A stretch of 64,000 nt of DNA from an uncultured Arthrobacter sp. (GCF_947495145.1 NZ_CANLXP010000004.1:124001-188000); one strand, 5' to 3'. Numbered from the stretch's first letter, positions 7,026-16,022 are shown. Program-made: numbers and translations. The notes: a model not told the origin generated them from the letters alone.

Positions 7026-8645
7026 GTGAGTACAGCAGAGAACACCCCATCGGCAGATACCCGCAAGCTGGAGGATCCGACCGGACCCGGCACTGACGCC
7101 ACCCCAGTCACCCCGGAAGAGCAACCACTCTCCAGCCGGAACGAGAACCGTTCCCAGCGGCCTGATTCGGCGGCTTTCAAGGCCTTCATGAGTTCGGACT
7201 GGGCCGCGAAAGGCACCGAACTTCCGGCGGAGGCAGAGGTCGCGCCGTATGCAGCGCAACGCCGCCTGAAAGTCTCCCGGCAGTTCCCGGGCGAACGACT
7301 GGTCATCCCAGCAGGCCCCTTGAAGATCCGCTCCAACGACACTGACTACCGCTTCCGGCCCCACTCAGGATTCGCACATCTGACCGGGCTGGGCCTGGAT
7401 CATGAGCCCGATGCCGTGCTCGTGATGGAACCTACCGCCGAGGGCAAGGGCGACGACGGCGGCAACCATCACGCCACCCTCTACTTCCGCGAACTGGCCG
7501 GCCGGGACAGCGCTGAGTTCTATGCGAACGCGCGCTACGGCGAATTCTGGATCGGGTCGAGGCTCTCCCGTGCGGAAGTCCGTGCGCTGCTCTCGCTGGA
7601 GACCGCTGATCTTGCCGATCTTGAAGCCGCAATCACGAAGGACGCCGGCGCTGTCGAAATCGGCGGGCTCCGTATCCGCCTGCTGCGGGAAGTCGACCTG
7701 AACTCCGATGCCCTTGTGGACACGTCCCGAATCAACACGGGCGTGGACCTTGAAGCCTCCGACGAGCTCGATGCAAAGCTCGCCGAGGCTCTGTCCGAAC
7801 TCCGCCTGATCAAGGACGAGTGGGAGATCGAGCAGATGCGGAAGGCTGTCGAGGCTACCGTGAACGGCTTCCACGAAGTCGTCAAGGAACTGCCGCGGGC
7901 CATCTCCCACCCACGGGGTGAGCGGGTGGTCGAAGGAGCCTTCTTTGCACGTGCCCGGGAAGAAGGCAATGACCTCGGCTACGACACCATTGCAGCCTCG
8001 GGGAACAACGCCACAATCCTGCACTGGATCCGCAATAACGGGCAGGTCGATGCTGATGACCTGCTGCTCCTGGACGCCGGCGTCGAGGCAGACAGCCTGT
8101 ACACCGCGGACATCACCCGCACGCTTCCGGTAAGTGGTAAATACTCCGAGATCCAGCGCAAGGTCTACCAGGCGGTCCTTGATGCAGCCGACGCCGGGTT
8201 CGCCGCAGCCAAGGTGGGTGTGAAGTTCCGCGAGGTACACGCAGCCGCGGTGGCCGTCCTCGCCGAACGGCTGGACGAGTGGGGTTTTCTGCCGGTACCG
8301 CTCGAAGAGGCTCTCTCCCCCGAAGGACAGCACCACCGGCGTTGGATGCCGCACGGCACCAGTCATCACCTCGGCATGGACGTGCACGACTGCGCCCAGG
8401 CCAAGCGTGAGCTTTATTTGGACGGAATCCTGACCGAGGGAATGGTCTTCACCATCGAGCCCGGCCTGTACTTCAAGGACGAGGACCTCGCCGTTCCCGA
8501 GGAGTACCGCGGCATCGGTGTGCGCATCGAGGACGACATCCTGATGACGTCGGATGGGCCGGTCAACCTGAGCTCCGCCCTCCCCCGTAACCCCAAGGAC
8601 GTTGAGGCGTGGATGGCGGGCATCTTCAGCCCCACCGGCGAGTAG
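7026..8645 (+). CDS. pepP: Xaa-Pro aminopeptidase (aminopeptidase P)
   Basis: The 539-residue protein begins at GTG 7026 (VSTAENTPSADT) after a GACGAT element six bases upstream. It has an N-terminal creatinase-like/aminopeptidase P domain and a C-terminal M24 'pita-bread' catalytic domain. Metal ligands are visible in LLDAGVEADSLYTADITRT, in HGTSHHLGMDVHD, in TIEPGLYF and in GIGVRIEDD. It removes N-terminal residues preceding proline and acts in the cytoplasm. An 80-residue, disordered, Pro/Glu/Ser-rich N-terminal extension precedes the folded part, longer than in E. coli PepP. A strong stem-loop follows the stop codon. Confidence 0.93.
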   Translation: MSTAENTPSADTRKLEDPTGPGTDATPVTPEEQPLSSRNENRSQRPDSAAFKAFMSSDWAAKGTELPAEAEVAPYAAQRRLKVSRQFPGERLVIPAGPLKIRSNDTDYRFRPHSGFAHLTGLGLDHEPDAVLVMEPTAEGKGDDGGNHHATLYFRELAGRDSAEFYANARYGEFWIGSRLSRAEVRALLSLETADLADLEAAITKDAGAVEIGGLRIRLLREVDLNSDALVDTSRINTGVDLEASDELDAKLAEALSELRLIKDEWEIEQMRKAVEATVNGFHEVVKELPRAISHPRGERVVEGAFFARAREEGNDLGYDTIAASGNNATILHWIRNNGQVDADDLLLLDAGVEADSLYTADITRTLPVSGKYSEIQRKVYQAVLDAADAGFAAAKVGVKFREVHAAAVAVLAERLDEWGFLPVPLEEALSPEGQHHRRWMPHGTSHHLGMDVHDCAQAKRELYLDGILTEGMVFTIEPGLYFKDEDLAVPEEYRGIGVRIEDDILMTSDGPVNLSSALPRNPKDVEAWMAGIFSPTGE

Positions 8646-8650
8646 CTTGC

Positions 8651-8686
8651 AGGAAGGCGGACAGCCGAATGGCTGTCCGCCTTCCT
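8651..8686. terminator. 16-bp stem-loop terminator
   Basis: A perfect 16-bp stem (8651-8666 with 8671-8686) with a GAAT loop lies five bases after the pepP stop. There is no long U-tract, as is common in high-GC actinobacteria. It lies between convergent genes and can serve both. Confidence 0.8.
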
Positions 8687-8720
8687 TCGTATGTGGCCAC
8701 GGCTGTTGACCCCTGGCTGG

Positions 8721-9566
8721 CTACTCCTTGGAGGACTCTTCGCGCTGCCCTGACTGCTCGGCTGTCGTCTCCTCTGTGGGCTGCGGTTCGACGCGGACTC
8801 CGTACTGGGGCCTGCCGTCGGGGAGGTCGGGGAAGCGGCCCCGAGTGGAACGACGGGTAGCAGCACGCTGTTCCTCACCCGCTTCCGGCGGCGCAGCGTC
8901 CTCTGAGGAAGCAGCGGTTCCTTGCGGAACACCCGGTTCCTGCGCATGGGGCGGTTGAGCCGGCGGCTGTCCCCAGCCCTCAGGCCGCTGCGGCGGCTGG
9001 TTCTGCGGCGGCTGGTTCTGCTGCGGCGGCGTGCCCCAGGGCTGCACCGGACCATGTGCGGCTTCCTGCGGGCGCGAGTTCATCGGAAGCTGCTGCAGCA
9101 TCCGCCGGGCTTCACCGGCGGCAGCAGGATCCACGATGACGTCGTAGCTGGTGGCCACCACCTGGCTGGTAGAGGTGAAGTCACGCTTTCCGCGCTGGAA
9201 CGCGTAGGCAATCACGCCGAACAGCACCCAGAAGACGGCGCCCAGAGCGATGGAAGACAGAATCGGCAGGTACGTGGAGTCCCCGCCGAAGAGCGTGAGA
9301 ATGAAGCCGACGAACAGGCCGAACCACGCACCGGTTGCCGCGCTGGCGAGGGCAACCCGCGGGTAGCTGAGGCGCCCGGTCACCCGTTCCACGGTTTTGA
9401 GGTCATTTCCGATAATCGAGACCTGCTGCACCGGGAACTTGCTGTCCGCCAGATAGTCCACGGCTTTCTGCGCATCCAGATAGGAGCTGTAGCGGCCGAT
9501 GGTCTCACCCTTAGGCAGGGTGCGGCCCTCGTCGCGTGAGGTGGTTCGTCCAAGAACGTTTGACAT
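8721..9566 (-). CDS. General stress protein 17M-like membrane protein
   Basis: Residues 18-75 resemble the YflT/general stress protein 17M domain (YSSYLDAQKAVDYLADSKFP). Two adjacent membrane helices follow at about 75-95 and 103-125. The remainder, from residue 150, is a low-complexity tail rich in Pro, Gln and Glu, with QPPQNQPPQ repeats. The tail is presumably disordered. The function is unknown; the family name comes from stress induction of a Bacillus relative. GACAAT six bases upstream of the ATG could be the -10 of a leaderless promoter. The gene is divergent from the MgtE-like gene. Confidence 0.75.
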   Translation of the reverse strand: MSNVLGRTTSRDEGRTLPKGETIGRYSSYLDAQKAVDYLADSKFPVQQVSIIGNDLKTVERVTGRLSYPRVALASAATGAWFGLFVGFILTLFGGDSTYLPILSSIALGAVFWVLFGVIAYAFQRGKRDFTSTSQVVATSYDVIVDPAAAGEARRMLQQLPMNSRPQEAAHGPVQPWGTPPQQNQPPQNQPPQRPEGWGQPPAQPPHAQEPGVPQGTAASSEDAAPPEAGEEQRAATRRSTRGRFPDLPDGRPQYGVRVEPQPTEETTAEQSGQREESSKE

Positions 9567-9683
9567 ACTTTCATTGTCGCCTAGATACCCTCAAACCGTG
9601 TCGCCGTATCGCTCGGGGTGAACTTTCCGGACGCTATGCTGTGCGGGCTGTCACGCAATACGGCTGTAGTCCGGTAACGGCAG

Positions 9684-9689
9684 TAGCCT
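9684..9689 (+). promoter_or_regulatory. -10 box TAGCCT, MgtE-like gene
   Basis: TAGCCT, six bases, GTG 9696: leaderless arrangement that fixes the start. Confidence 0.55.
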
Positions 9690-9695
9690 TGGCAT

Positions 9696-10976
9696 GTGAG
9701 CAGCAACCCAACGCGCGTATTCGTGGCACGTCTTCTGGGCCTGGACGTTTTCGACCCGCTCGGTGACCGTCTCGGGCGGCTTCGTGACGCCGTCGTGCTG
9801 GATCGCGGACCCGCTGTCGCTCCCCAGGTAGTGGGGCTTGTAGTCGAGGTGCCGGGAAAGAAACGCGTTTTCGTCCCGATGACACGCGTCACATCTATCG
9901 ACGCAGGGCAGATTATCTGCACGGGACTGGTCAACCTGCGCCGGTTCGACCAGCGCGGTGCCGAGCAGCTGGTTGTCGCCGAGCTGTTCGACCGTAGGAT
10001 CACCATTCGGGACGGAAGCGGGGAGGCCACGATTGAAGACGTGGCCATGGAAAAGGACCGAGCCGGTGACTGGCATGTCTCCCAGATCTTCGTCCGCCGC
10101 GGGGGCCCGCAGTCCCGCCTCCGCGGGCTGCGCCGGGGGGAACGCCTCATCATTGACTGGCTGGATGCCTACCACGGTGATGCAGATGAACCTCAGGCCG
10201 CTACCTCCTTCGTAGCCCAACACGATGACCTCAAAGCAGCAGACTTCGCCGACGCTCTTCATGAGATGAGCGACAAACGCCGCATCGAGGTGGCGAGCGA
10301 ACTCCAGGATCAGCGCCTGGCTGACATTCTGCAGGAACTCCCGGACGATGACCAGGTTCAGATCCTCTCTTCACTGGACCGTGAACGGGCAGCAGACGTG
10401 CTCGAGGAGATGGATCCCGATGACGCGGCCGACCTCCTCAACGAACTGCCGGAGGAGCAGAAGGAAGAGCTGCTTCAGCTGATGGAGCCGGACGACGCGA
10501 AAGATGTCCGCCGGCTGCTGCAGTATGAGGAAGATACCGCGGGATCGCTTATGACCCCCGTGCCGGTCATCCTGCCGCCGGAAGCGACAGTCGCCGAAGC
10601 ACTGGCGCATGTGCGCCGGGAGGAACTCACTCCGGCGCTGGCTTCCTCCATTTTCGTCTGCCGACCGCCGCTGGAGACTCCGACCGGCCGCTACCTCGGT
10701 GTGGTGCACATCCAGCAGCTGCTTCGGTATCCGCCGCCGGAACCTTTGGGCAATATCGTGGACACTGACCTGGAGCCTGTCAGCGACCAGGCGACCATCA
10801 GCGAAGTGTCGCGGATCCTCGCGACCTACAACCTGAACTCGCTTCCGATCGTCAATTCTGACGGCCGGTTGGTGGGGGCGGTGACCGTTGACGATGTCCT
10901 GGATCACCTGCTTCCGGAAGACTGGCGCGCCCAGGACGTTACGTCCGACTCGACGCGGGGAGGCATGAATGGCTGA
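9696..10976 (+). CDS. Soluble MgtE-like protein (PRC-like, MgtE_N and CBS-pair domains)
   Basis: The 426-residue protein has no membrane segment. An N-terminal PRC-barrel-like half (residues 1-165, LGDRLGRLRDAVV) is followed by an MgtE N-terminal superhelix (about 185-285, with repeats such as LADILQELPDDDQ and AADVLEEMDPDDA) and a pair of CBS domains (290-415). It therefore resembles the cytosolic sensor part of the MgtE Mg2+ channel without the channel, and may sense Mg2+ or nucleotides. It matches Rv1232c of M. tuberculosis in position, by recollection. The downstream DUF1003 gene overlaps it by 8 bp and Mrp follows, so the three form an operon. Confidence 0.85.
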   Translation: MSSNPTRVFVARLLGLDVFDPLGDRLGRLRDAVVLDRGPAVAPQVVGLVVEVPGKKRVFVPMTRVTSIDAGQIICTGLVNLRRFDQRGAEQLVVAELFDRRITIRDGSGEATIEDVAMEKDRAGDWHVSQIFVRRGGPQSRLRGLRRGERLIIDWLDAYHGDADEPQAATSFVAQHDDLKAADFADALHEMSDKRRIEVASELQDQRLADILQELPDDDQVQILSSLDRERAADVLEEMDPDDAADLLNELPEEQKEELLQLMEPDDAKDVRRLLQYEEDTAGSLMTPVPVILPPEATVAEALAHVRREELTPALASSIFVCRPPLETPTGRYLGVVHIQQLLRYPPPEPLGNIVDTDLEPVSDQATISEVSRILATYNLNSLPIVNSDGRLVGAVTVDDVLDHLLPEDWRAQDVTSDSTRGGMNG

Positions 10977-11568
10977 GAGAACGAGAACTGCGACCACCAG
11001 CGGCCTGGACACGCCGCGCGAGAGCCGTGGACGGTTGCTGCCGAGGCTACGCCCCAACCCGGACGCTTTCGGAAGCGCAACCGAGAACTTCGCCCGTTTC
11101 ATGGGGACGCCCCAATTTCTCTTCTACATGACGGTGTTCGTGGCTGTGTGGCTGGCCTGGAACAGTTGGGCTCCCGAGGCCTGGAGGTTCGACAGCGCCG
11201 CGATCGGTTTCACGCTGCTTACCCTGATGCTGTCCCTGCAGGCGTCCTACGCCGCTCCCCTGCTGCTGCTGGCCCAGAACAGGCAGGATGACCGCGACCG
11301 CGTTTCGCTCCAGCAGGACCGGCAGCGTGCCGAACGGAACCTGTCGGACACCGAATACCTCACGCGCGAGATCGCCGAGCTCCGCATTGCCCTCCGCGAG
11401 GTCGCAACACGCGACTTCGTCAGGTCCGAATTGCGCTCGGTCATGGAGGAGCTGCTCGAGTCTGCAGACGGGAACGAGACGCAGCCCCAGCGCAAGCCCA
11501 GGCGCAGGGTGCCGGACACCACGGTATCCCTGCCACAGGTGCCGCCGGCACGCAAGGACAGCCGGTGA
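10969..11568 (+). CDS. DUF1003 membrane protein
   Basis: The 199-residue protein has an N-terminal Arg-rich segment, a FARFMGTPQFLFYMTVFVAV helix near residue 45, a second helix at about 75-95 (IGFTLLTLMLSLQASYAAPL) and the QNRQDDRDR motif typical of DUF1003. A long charged coiled-coil-like C-terminus follows (110-150). The function is unknown. It is translationally coupled to both neighbours, overlapping the MgtE-like gene by 8 bp and mrp by 4 bp. The order MgtE-like - DUF1003 - Mrp is conserved in actinobacteria. Confidence 0.85.
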   Translation: MAERTRTATTSGLDTPRESRGRLLPRLRPNPDAFGSATENFARFMGTPQFLFYMTVFVAVWLAWNSWAPEAWRFDSAAIGFTLLTLMLSLQASYAAPLLLLAQNRQDDRDRVSLQQDRQRAERNLSDTEYLTREIAELRIALREVATRDFVRSELRSVMEELLESADGNETQPQRKPRRRVPDTTVSLPQVPPARKDSR

Positions 11569-12689
11569 CTCTCGATTCCGCTGTGCGCACCGCTCTCGGC
11601 ACGGTCATCGACCCGGAGCTTCGGCGCCCGATTACTGAACTGGGCATGGTGGAGGGCATTACAACGCACGACGACGGCGCCGTCGTCGTGCGTGTACTGC
11701 TCACTATCGCCGGCTGTCCGCTCCGTGACACCATCACCCGGGATGTGGAGGCAGCTCTCGGCGCGCTACCCGGGGTGACCGCGGTGTCCGTGCAACTGGG
11801 AGTGATGACCCAGGATCAGCGCGATGCGCTGAAGGAGCGGTTGCGGGGCCCGGGCGGCAAACGGGGAATTCCGTTCAATCAGCCCGGTTCGCTGACGCGC
11901 GTCCTCGCCGTCGCTAGCGGCAAGGGCGGAGTCGGTAAGTCGAGTCTCACGGTGAACCTCGCGGCCGCGATGGCTGCGCAGGGGTTGCGGGTGGGCATTG
12001 TGGATGCTGATGTCTACGGCTTTTCCGTTCCGGCGCTGATGGGAATCAGCGCATCGCCGACCCGGGTGGATGAGATGATCCTGCCGCCGGTGGCTCACGG
12101 TGTGAAGGCTATTTCCATCGGCATGTTCGTGGCGGGTAACCAAGCGGTTGCCTGGCGAGGGCCCATGCTTCACCGTGCGCTGGAGCAGTTTCTGCAGGAT
12201 GTGTATTTCGGAGACCTGGACGTGCTGTTCCTCGATTTGCCGCCCGGGACCGGCGATATCGCAATCTCCGTGTCGCAGCTGCTGCCCGACGCCGAACTGC
12301 TGATTGTCACCACTCCCCAGTCCGCGGCGGCGGACGTCGCCGAACGCGCAGGCTCCATGGCGGTGCAAACCGGTCAGAAAGTAGCCGGCGTCATCGAGAA
12401 TATGTCGTGGCTGGAGCTTCCGTCCGGGGAACGGATGGAAGTTTTCGGCAGCGGCGGCGGGGCCGAGCTGGCGCGCCGGCTCACCTCGACGGTCGGTTAC
12501 GATGTTGGGCTGCTCGGCAGTATCCCGTTGGAGCCGGCGTTGAGGGAAGGCGGAGACAACGGGCAGCCTGTCGTCCTTGAGGAGGGCTCTCAGGCGTCCG
12601 CGGAGTTGAACCGTATTGCGCTCGCGCTGGCGCGGAGGCCCCGCGGGTTGAGCGAGCGCCTGCTCAACGTCAGTCCAAAGCGCGCCTGA
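11565..12689 (+). CDS. mrp: Mrp/ApbC-family P-loop ATPase, Fe-S cluster carrier
   Basis: The 374-residue protein has an N-terminal MIP18/DUF59 domain (residues 1-85, with GCPLR) and a C-terminal Mrp ATPase with the deviant Walker A GKGGVGKSS near residue 124, Walker B VDADVYGF, and LDLPPGTGD near 222. It binds and transfers [4Fe-4S] clusters in the cytoplasm. The GTG start overlaps the stop of the DUF1003 gene (GTGA). The CxxC cluster ligands known in many Mrp proteins are not obvious, so cluster transfer is inferred from the family. Confidence 0.93.
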   Translation: MTLDSAVRTALGTVIDPELRRPITELGMVEGITTHDDGAVVVRVLLTIAGCPLRDTITRDVEAALGALPGVTAVSVQLGVMTQDQRDALKERLRGPGGKRGIPFNQPGSLTRVLAVASGKGGVGKSSLTVNLAAAMAAQGLRVGIVDADVYGFSVPALMGISASPTRVDEMILPPVAHGVKAISIGMFVAGNQAVAWRGPMLHRALEQFLQDVYFGDLDVLFLDLPPGTGDIAISVSQLLPDAELLIVTTPQSAAADVAERAGSMAVQTGQKVAGVIENMSWLELPSGERMEVFGSGGGAELARRLTSTVGYDVGLLGSIPLEPALREGGDNGQPVVLEEGSQASAELNRIALALARRPRGLSERLLNVSPKRA

Positions 12690-12797
12690 CCGTCCCTCTG
12701 GGGCTCCGGACAGTCCGCTGTGAAGTCCCGGCCCCTCGCGCAGCGGCCCTGTCAGCAGCTCCATACCCGGAACGATCAGGGCGCCTCAACAGTCCGG

Positions 12798-13244
12798 TCA
12801 GGTCGCCTCGACGTCATAGGGTGCCGGTTGACCTGCTGTCAGCCGCGGTGTGCTGACGCTATTTCCAGGGGGCGTTACGTTACCGTTCGCTGATTCAACG
12901 GCACCGTTCGGTGTCGGGTTGCTCGAAGCTGAAATGGAGCGGGATGCGGGCCGGGAGCCGTTGTCGCTCACTGGCTTGATGGCGTCTTCGATATCATCAA
13001 GGAGCGCTTCCTTGATGATGCGGCGCGGATCATACTGCCGCGGATCGAGCTTGCGCCAGTCAACGTCGTCGAACTCCGTGCCCACTTCTTCGCGGAGTTG
13101 CTCGCGCGCGCCGGTGGCCATGCGGCGCAGGCCCTTGACCAGTTGCGCCAGTTGGGATGCGTACTCGGGCAGGCGTTCAGGACCAAGGACGATGACAGCG
13201 ATGAGCGCCAGCAGGAGGAACTCATATCCATTGATTCCAAACAC
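12798..13244 (-). CDS. tatB: Sec-independent protein translocase subunit TatB
   Basis: The 148-residue protein starts at GTG as MFGINGYEFLLLALIAVIVL: one N-terminal membrane helix, the GPERLP hinge at residues 21-26, an amphipathic helix and a long Ser/Pro-rich tail. This is the TatA/B fold, and the length and the position downstream of sigE-rseA identify TatB. With TatA and TatC (not in this window) it exports folded proteins. TAGGCT six bases upstream of the GTG gives it its own leaderless promoter despite lying only 41 bp after rseA. The htrA gene usually found between rseA and tatB is absent. Confidence 0.92.
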   Translation of the reverse strand: MFGINGYEFLLLALIAVIVLGPERLPEYASQLAQLVKGLRRMATGAREQLREEVGTEFDDVDWRKLDPRQYDPRRIIKEALLDDIEDAIKPVSDNGSRPASRSISASSNPTPNGAVESANGNVTPPGNSVSTPRLTAGQPAPYDVEAT

Positions 13245-13250
13245 TCTCGA

Positions 13251-13256
13251 AGCCTA
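13251..13256 (-). promoter_or_regulatory. -10 box TAGGCT, tatB
   Basis: TAGGCT on the minus strand, then TCGAGA and the GTG start at 13244, indicates that tatB can be transcribed separately from sigE-rseA. Confidence 0.5.
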
Positions 13257-13285
13257 CCTGCCGGACAACACCGAATCTATTTACG

Positions 13286-14245
13286 TCACGGCGCCGGCTG
13301 CGCGAGCTTGCCCAGGCCGCGCAGGATGCGGCTCAGGGGGTCGCTCGGCGCGTCCGGGCGCGAGTAGGCGAGTTGTGAGTGTTCATTGAACATAAGCTGG
13401 CTGACCGCCCGCGGCATGTCTGCGACGGGCAGGGTGGAAACCACTGTGTAGGTCGCAGATTCCGAATCGATCACCAGCTGCCAGGCGCGTCCCGGGTGGA
13501 GCCACACCGTCTGCTCGGTCCCGCCGATTTCCTCGAAGCCATCTTCCTGAACCGTACGGCCCGTAGCCGCGTTCACCGGAGAGCCTTCTGCAGCGTCGCC
13601 GCGTTGTTCATAGATGGTCAGGGAATGACTGCCATCGGAAAGGTCCAGTTGGAGCGTGGGCCGGCCGTCAATCTCCCGCGCTTCGGCACCGACCAGTTCG
13701 AAACCAAGTGTCTGCAGTTCAGGGCAGAACCAGCCGTCGTCGCGCAACTGTTCGATTTCGACAGGACTCAAGTCGGCGGGTGTACCCGCCGCCACCGTCT
13801 GGAAGCTTTCCGTCACAGAAGCCGATCCGCCGGCGATCACGTCATCGGAGTCGACCTCGGATCCGAGTGCGTAGGCGGCAGTCAGCGTTGCGACGGCGGC
13901 GACGGTCAGACCACTCCCGACAGCCATCACTGCCCGGTTCCGGTGGACGAAGGACTCTTTGACAAATTCATGATCCGTGGCGCCGAAAGGCACCCCCTCT
14001 GTCTCGGCAGCCTCCAGTTCACGATCGGCAGACTTCCCCGCAGACCTGCGCAGAATTCGCTCGCACAGGTCCTCTGACGGTCCGGGAGTGGAAGTGCTGC
14101 GCAGCCGGCGACGAATTGCCTGCTCCTGCTCCACGACTTCATGGCACCGGGCACAGCGAAGAAGGTGCTTTTCGACTGCACGCTGGCGAGCGGGGCTCAG
14201 TTCGCCTGCCACGTAGTCGATCAGGAAACGGGTTGGGTGACGCAT
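13286..14245 (-). CDS. rseA: Anti-sigma factor with zinc-binding ZAS motif (RseA-like)
   Basis: The 319-residue protein has an N-terminal anti-sigma domain with the HLLRCARC motif (H-x3-C-x2-C) near residues 27-34. One membrane helix lies near residue 110 (MAVGSGLTVAAVATLTAAYAL), and a roughly 190-residue extracytoplasmic domain follows. It is expected to bind and inhibit the adjacent ECF sigma factor and release it on envelope or redox stress. ATG 14245 lies 4 bp after the sigE stop, so the two are coupled; an in-frame alternative start is at 14266. M. tuberculosis RseA lacks the large outer domain as far as I recall, so sensing may differ here. Confidence 0.85.
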   Translation of the reverse strand: MRHPTRFLIDYVAGELSPARQRAVEKHLLRCARCHEVVEQEQAIRRRLRSTSTPGPSEDLCERILRRSAGKSADRELEAAETEGVPFGATDHEFVKESFVHRNRAVMAVGSGLTVAAVATLTAAYALGSEVDSDDVIAGGSASVTESFQTVAAGTPADLSPVEIEQLRDDGWFCPELQTLGFELVGAEAREIDGRPTLQLDLSDGSHSLTIYEQRGDAAEGSPVNAATGRTVQEDGFEEIGGTEQTVWLHPGRAWQLVIDSESATYTVVSTLPVADMPRAVSQLMFNEHSQLAYSRPDAPSDPLSRILRGLGKLAQPAP

Positions 14246-14249
14246 GGGC

Positions 14250-14885
14250 CTAGCGGGCACCCGCAATCCGCGGCATGCTTAGGCGTGGTGCAGCGGCAGC
14301 GGGCTGTCGGGGATCCCGATGCGCCAGCTTCTCCCGAAGGATGGTGCGGCCGCGGTGGATGCGCGAGCGGACGGTGCCAAGCTTCACGCCGAGGGCACGG
14401 GCCACCTCGTCGTAGGGCAATCCCTCCAGGTCACACAGGACAACGGCCGCCCGGAAATCCGGTGGAAGCTCCTCAAGGGCTGCCTGTACATCAAGATCGA
14501 GATTGTTGAATTCGAAGCTGCGCTCCGGACCCGGATGGGTGCTGGGCAAGCGGCTCTCGGCATCATCGGCAAGGCCGTCAAAGCGGATGCGATTCTTGCG
14601 GCGTGCCTGATCCAGAAAAAGATTTGTGGTGATGCGGTGAAGCCAGCCATCAAGCGTTCCCGGCTTGAAGTTGGCAAGTGACCGGAAGACCCGCACGAAT
14701 ACCTCCTGCGTGAGGTCCTCGGCGTCGTACTTGTTGCCCGTCAAGCGATAGGCAAGCCGGTACACCTTCGGTGAGTGGTCTCTGACCACTTCTTCCCATG
14801 ACGGCGGTACCCAGTCGGATACCTCCTGATCGTGCTCTCCGGTGGTGGCGCTCCCCGTGGGTGCCACCGTGCGCGAAGTAGACAT
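14250..14885 (-). CDS. sigE: ECF RNA polymerase sigma factor SigE
   Basis: The 211-residue protein has sigma region 2 at about residues 35-105 ([20 protein letters not shown], then [19 protein letters not shown]) and region 4 at about 140-195 ([20 protein letters not shown], then [15 protein letters not shown]). The start at 14885 is chosen because AGGAGAAGG precedes it at good spacing; the frame stays open to 15065. The order O-methyltransferase (divergent), sigE, rseA, tatB matches the M. tuberculosis sigE locus, where SigE answers envelope and heat stress. I see no convincing GGAAC-type ECF promoter in the upstream gap. Confidence 0.92.
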   Translation of the reverse strand: MSTSRTVAPTGSATTGEHDQEVSDWVPPSWEEVVRDHSPKVYRLAYRLTGNKYDAEDLTQEVFVRVFRSLANFKPGTLDGWLHRITTNLFLDQARRKNRIRFDGLADDAESRLPSTHPGPERSFEFNNLDLDVQAALEELPPDFRAAVVLCDLEGLPYDEVARALGVKLGTVRSRIHRGRTILREKLAHRDPRQPAAAAPRLSMPRIAGAR

Positions 14886-15200
14886 CGACCTTCTCCTCTC
14901 GCCCTCGAATGACCCGCATGCCGGTCCGTGAAGTTGGATACGCATGCACCAGGTATTCGGAGCTTTGCCTCTGTTGGATGCCTTAAGTTGCAACCGTTGC
15001 TTATCCATGGTGCCGGACCTAGCTGAAAGCTCGCTGGAAAGCTGTCTGCGGACGGGACCGGGCAACCAGGGCGCGGGTCAGGCGCAAAGTCGCATTACCT
15101 GGCCCTGCCCGTGATGCACAGTAGGCTGGCATTGACGCCGTCCGGCAATACTGACGGCGTCACACGACACCATTCAGGCTCCTGGACAGAACGGAACATC
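14886..15200. other. Divergent sigE / O-methyltransferase intergenic region
   Basis: This 315-bp gap carries the sigE ribosome binding site, a plus-strand TAGGCT -10 box at 15122-15127, and a 9-bp perfect inverted repeat TGACGCCGT-N12-ACGGCGTCA at 15133-15162, directly after the predicted transcription start for the O-methyltransferase. I see no gene in it. Confidence 0.55.
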
Positions 15201-15839
15201 ATGAGCGCGCAGAAGCAGGCTAACTGGTCCTACACGGAAGGCCTGCCTGTTGAAGATGATGTTCTGCTCCGGGCACGGGACCGGTCCCATGAATTGGGCG
15301 TGGCCCCGGTCACTACCGGCATCGCGGCCGCACTGACCGTGCTGGCTGCTGCATCAAAGGCGATGACGGTTGTGGAAGTGGGCGCCGGCGCAGGTGTTTC
15401 CGGCGTGTGCCTGCTGCGTGGCATGGGACCGAACTCGGTACTGACAACTATCGACTCGGATGTGGATCATCTCCGGGCCGCCCGCGAGGCCTACGCCGAG
15501 GCGGGAATTCCTGCGAACCGCACCCGGACAATTTCCGGGCGCGCAGCCGACGTGCTTCCCCGCCTGACGGACGCTGCCTATGATCTGGTTTTCCTTGACG
15601 CGGACAAAACCAACCTCCCGCTTTACGCGGAACAGGCCATCCGGTTGTTGAAGCGCGGAGGATTGCTGCTGATCAACGACGCGCTCGACAGCGGCAAGGT
15701 CGCCGACCCCGCAGTACGCGAGGCTTCCACGAACACGCTGCGCCAGGTAGGCAAGGCGTTGCGCGCAAACGATCAGCTGGTCAGCACGCTGGTGCCGGCC
15801 GGGAACGGCCTCCTGATGGCCGTCAAGACGCCCAGCTAG
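15201..15839 (+). CDS. Class I O-methyltransferase (Rv1220c/CCoAMT-like family)
   Basis: From ATG 15201 the protein is 212 residues, MSAQKQANWSYTEG. The AdoMet-binding motif VVEVGAGAGVSGVCLL is near residue 58, and the acidic residue of the metal/substrate site lies in YDLVFLDADKTNLPLY near 129. DALDSGKV marks the second metal-site stretch. Members methylate small catechol-like or carboxylic substrates; the substrate here is unknown. It is divergent from sigE, as Rv1220c is in mycobacteria. The predicted leader includes a 9-bp inverted repeat. Confidence 0.88.
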   Translation: MSAQKQANWSYTEGLPVEDDVLLRARDRSHELGVAPVTTGIAAALTVLAAASKAMTVVEVGAGAGVSGVCLLRGMGPNSVLTTIDSDVDHLRAAREAYAEAGIPANRTRTISGRAADVLPRLTDAAYDLVFLDADKTNLPLYAEQAIRLLKRGGLLLINDALDSGKVADPAVREASTNTLRQVGKALRANDQLVSTLVPAGNGLLMAVKTPS

Positions 15840-15854
15840 CCGGGCGTCTCGGCT

Positions 15855-16022
15855 TCAGTCGGTTACCGTGAGCAGGCAATCCTTTAGCTTGCCCGCTTCT
15901 TCTGCGTTCAGCTCGACCACCAGGCGTCCACCGCCGTCGATCGGAACCCGCATGATGAGGCTGCGTCCCTCTTTGGTGACCTCCATGGGTCCATCACCGG
16001 TACGGGGTTTCATGGCAGCCAT
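15855..16022 (-). CDS. DUF3117 small protein
   Basis: This 55-residue ORF reads MAAMKPRTGDGPMEVTKEGR, followed by an SLIMRVPIDGGGRLVVEL core. DUF3117 proteins are short, single-domain and nearly universal in Actinobacteria; the function is unknown. AAGGAAAC lies just upstream of the ATG at 16022; the second ATG three codons in (16013) is an alternative. A GATAAT -10 box at 16113-16118 lies about 90 bp upstream. In M. tuberculosis the homologue (Rv1211, from memory) also sits next to tag. Confidence 0.9.
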   Translation of the reverse strand: MAAMKPRTGDGPMEVTKEGRSLIMRVPIDGGGRLVVELNAEEAGKLKDCLLTVTD

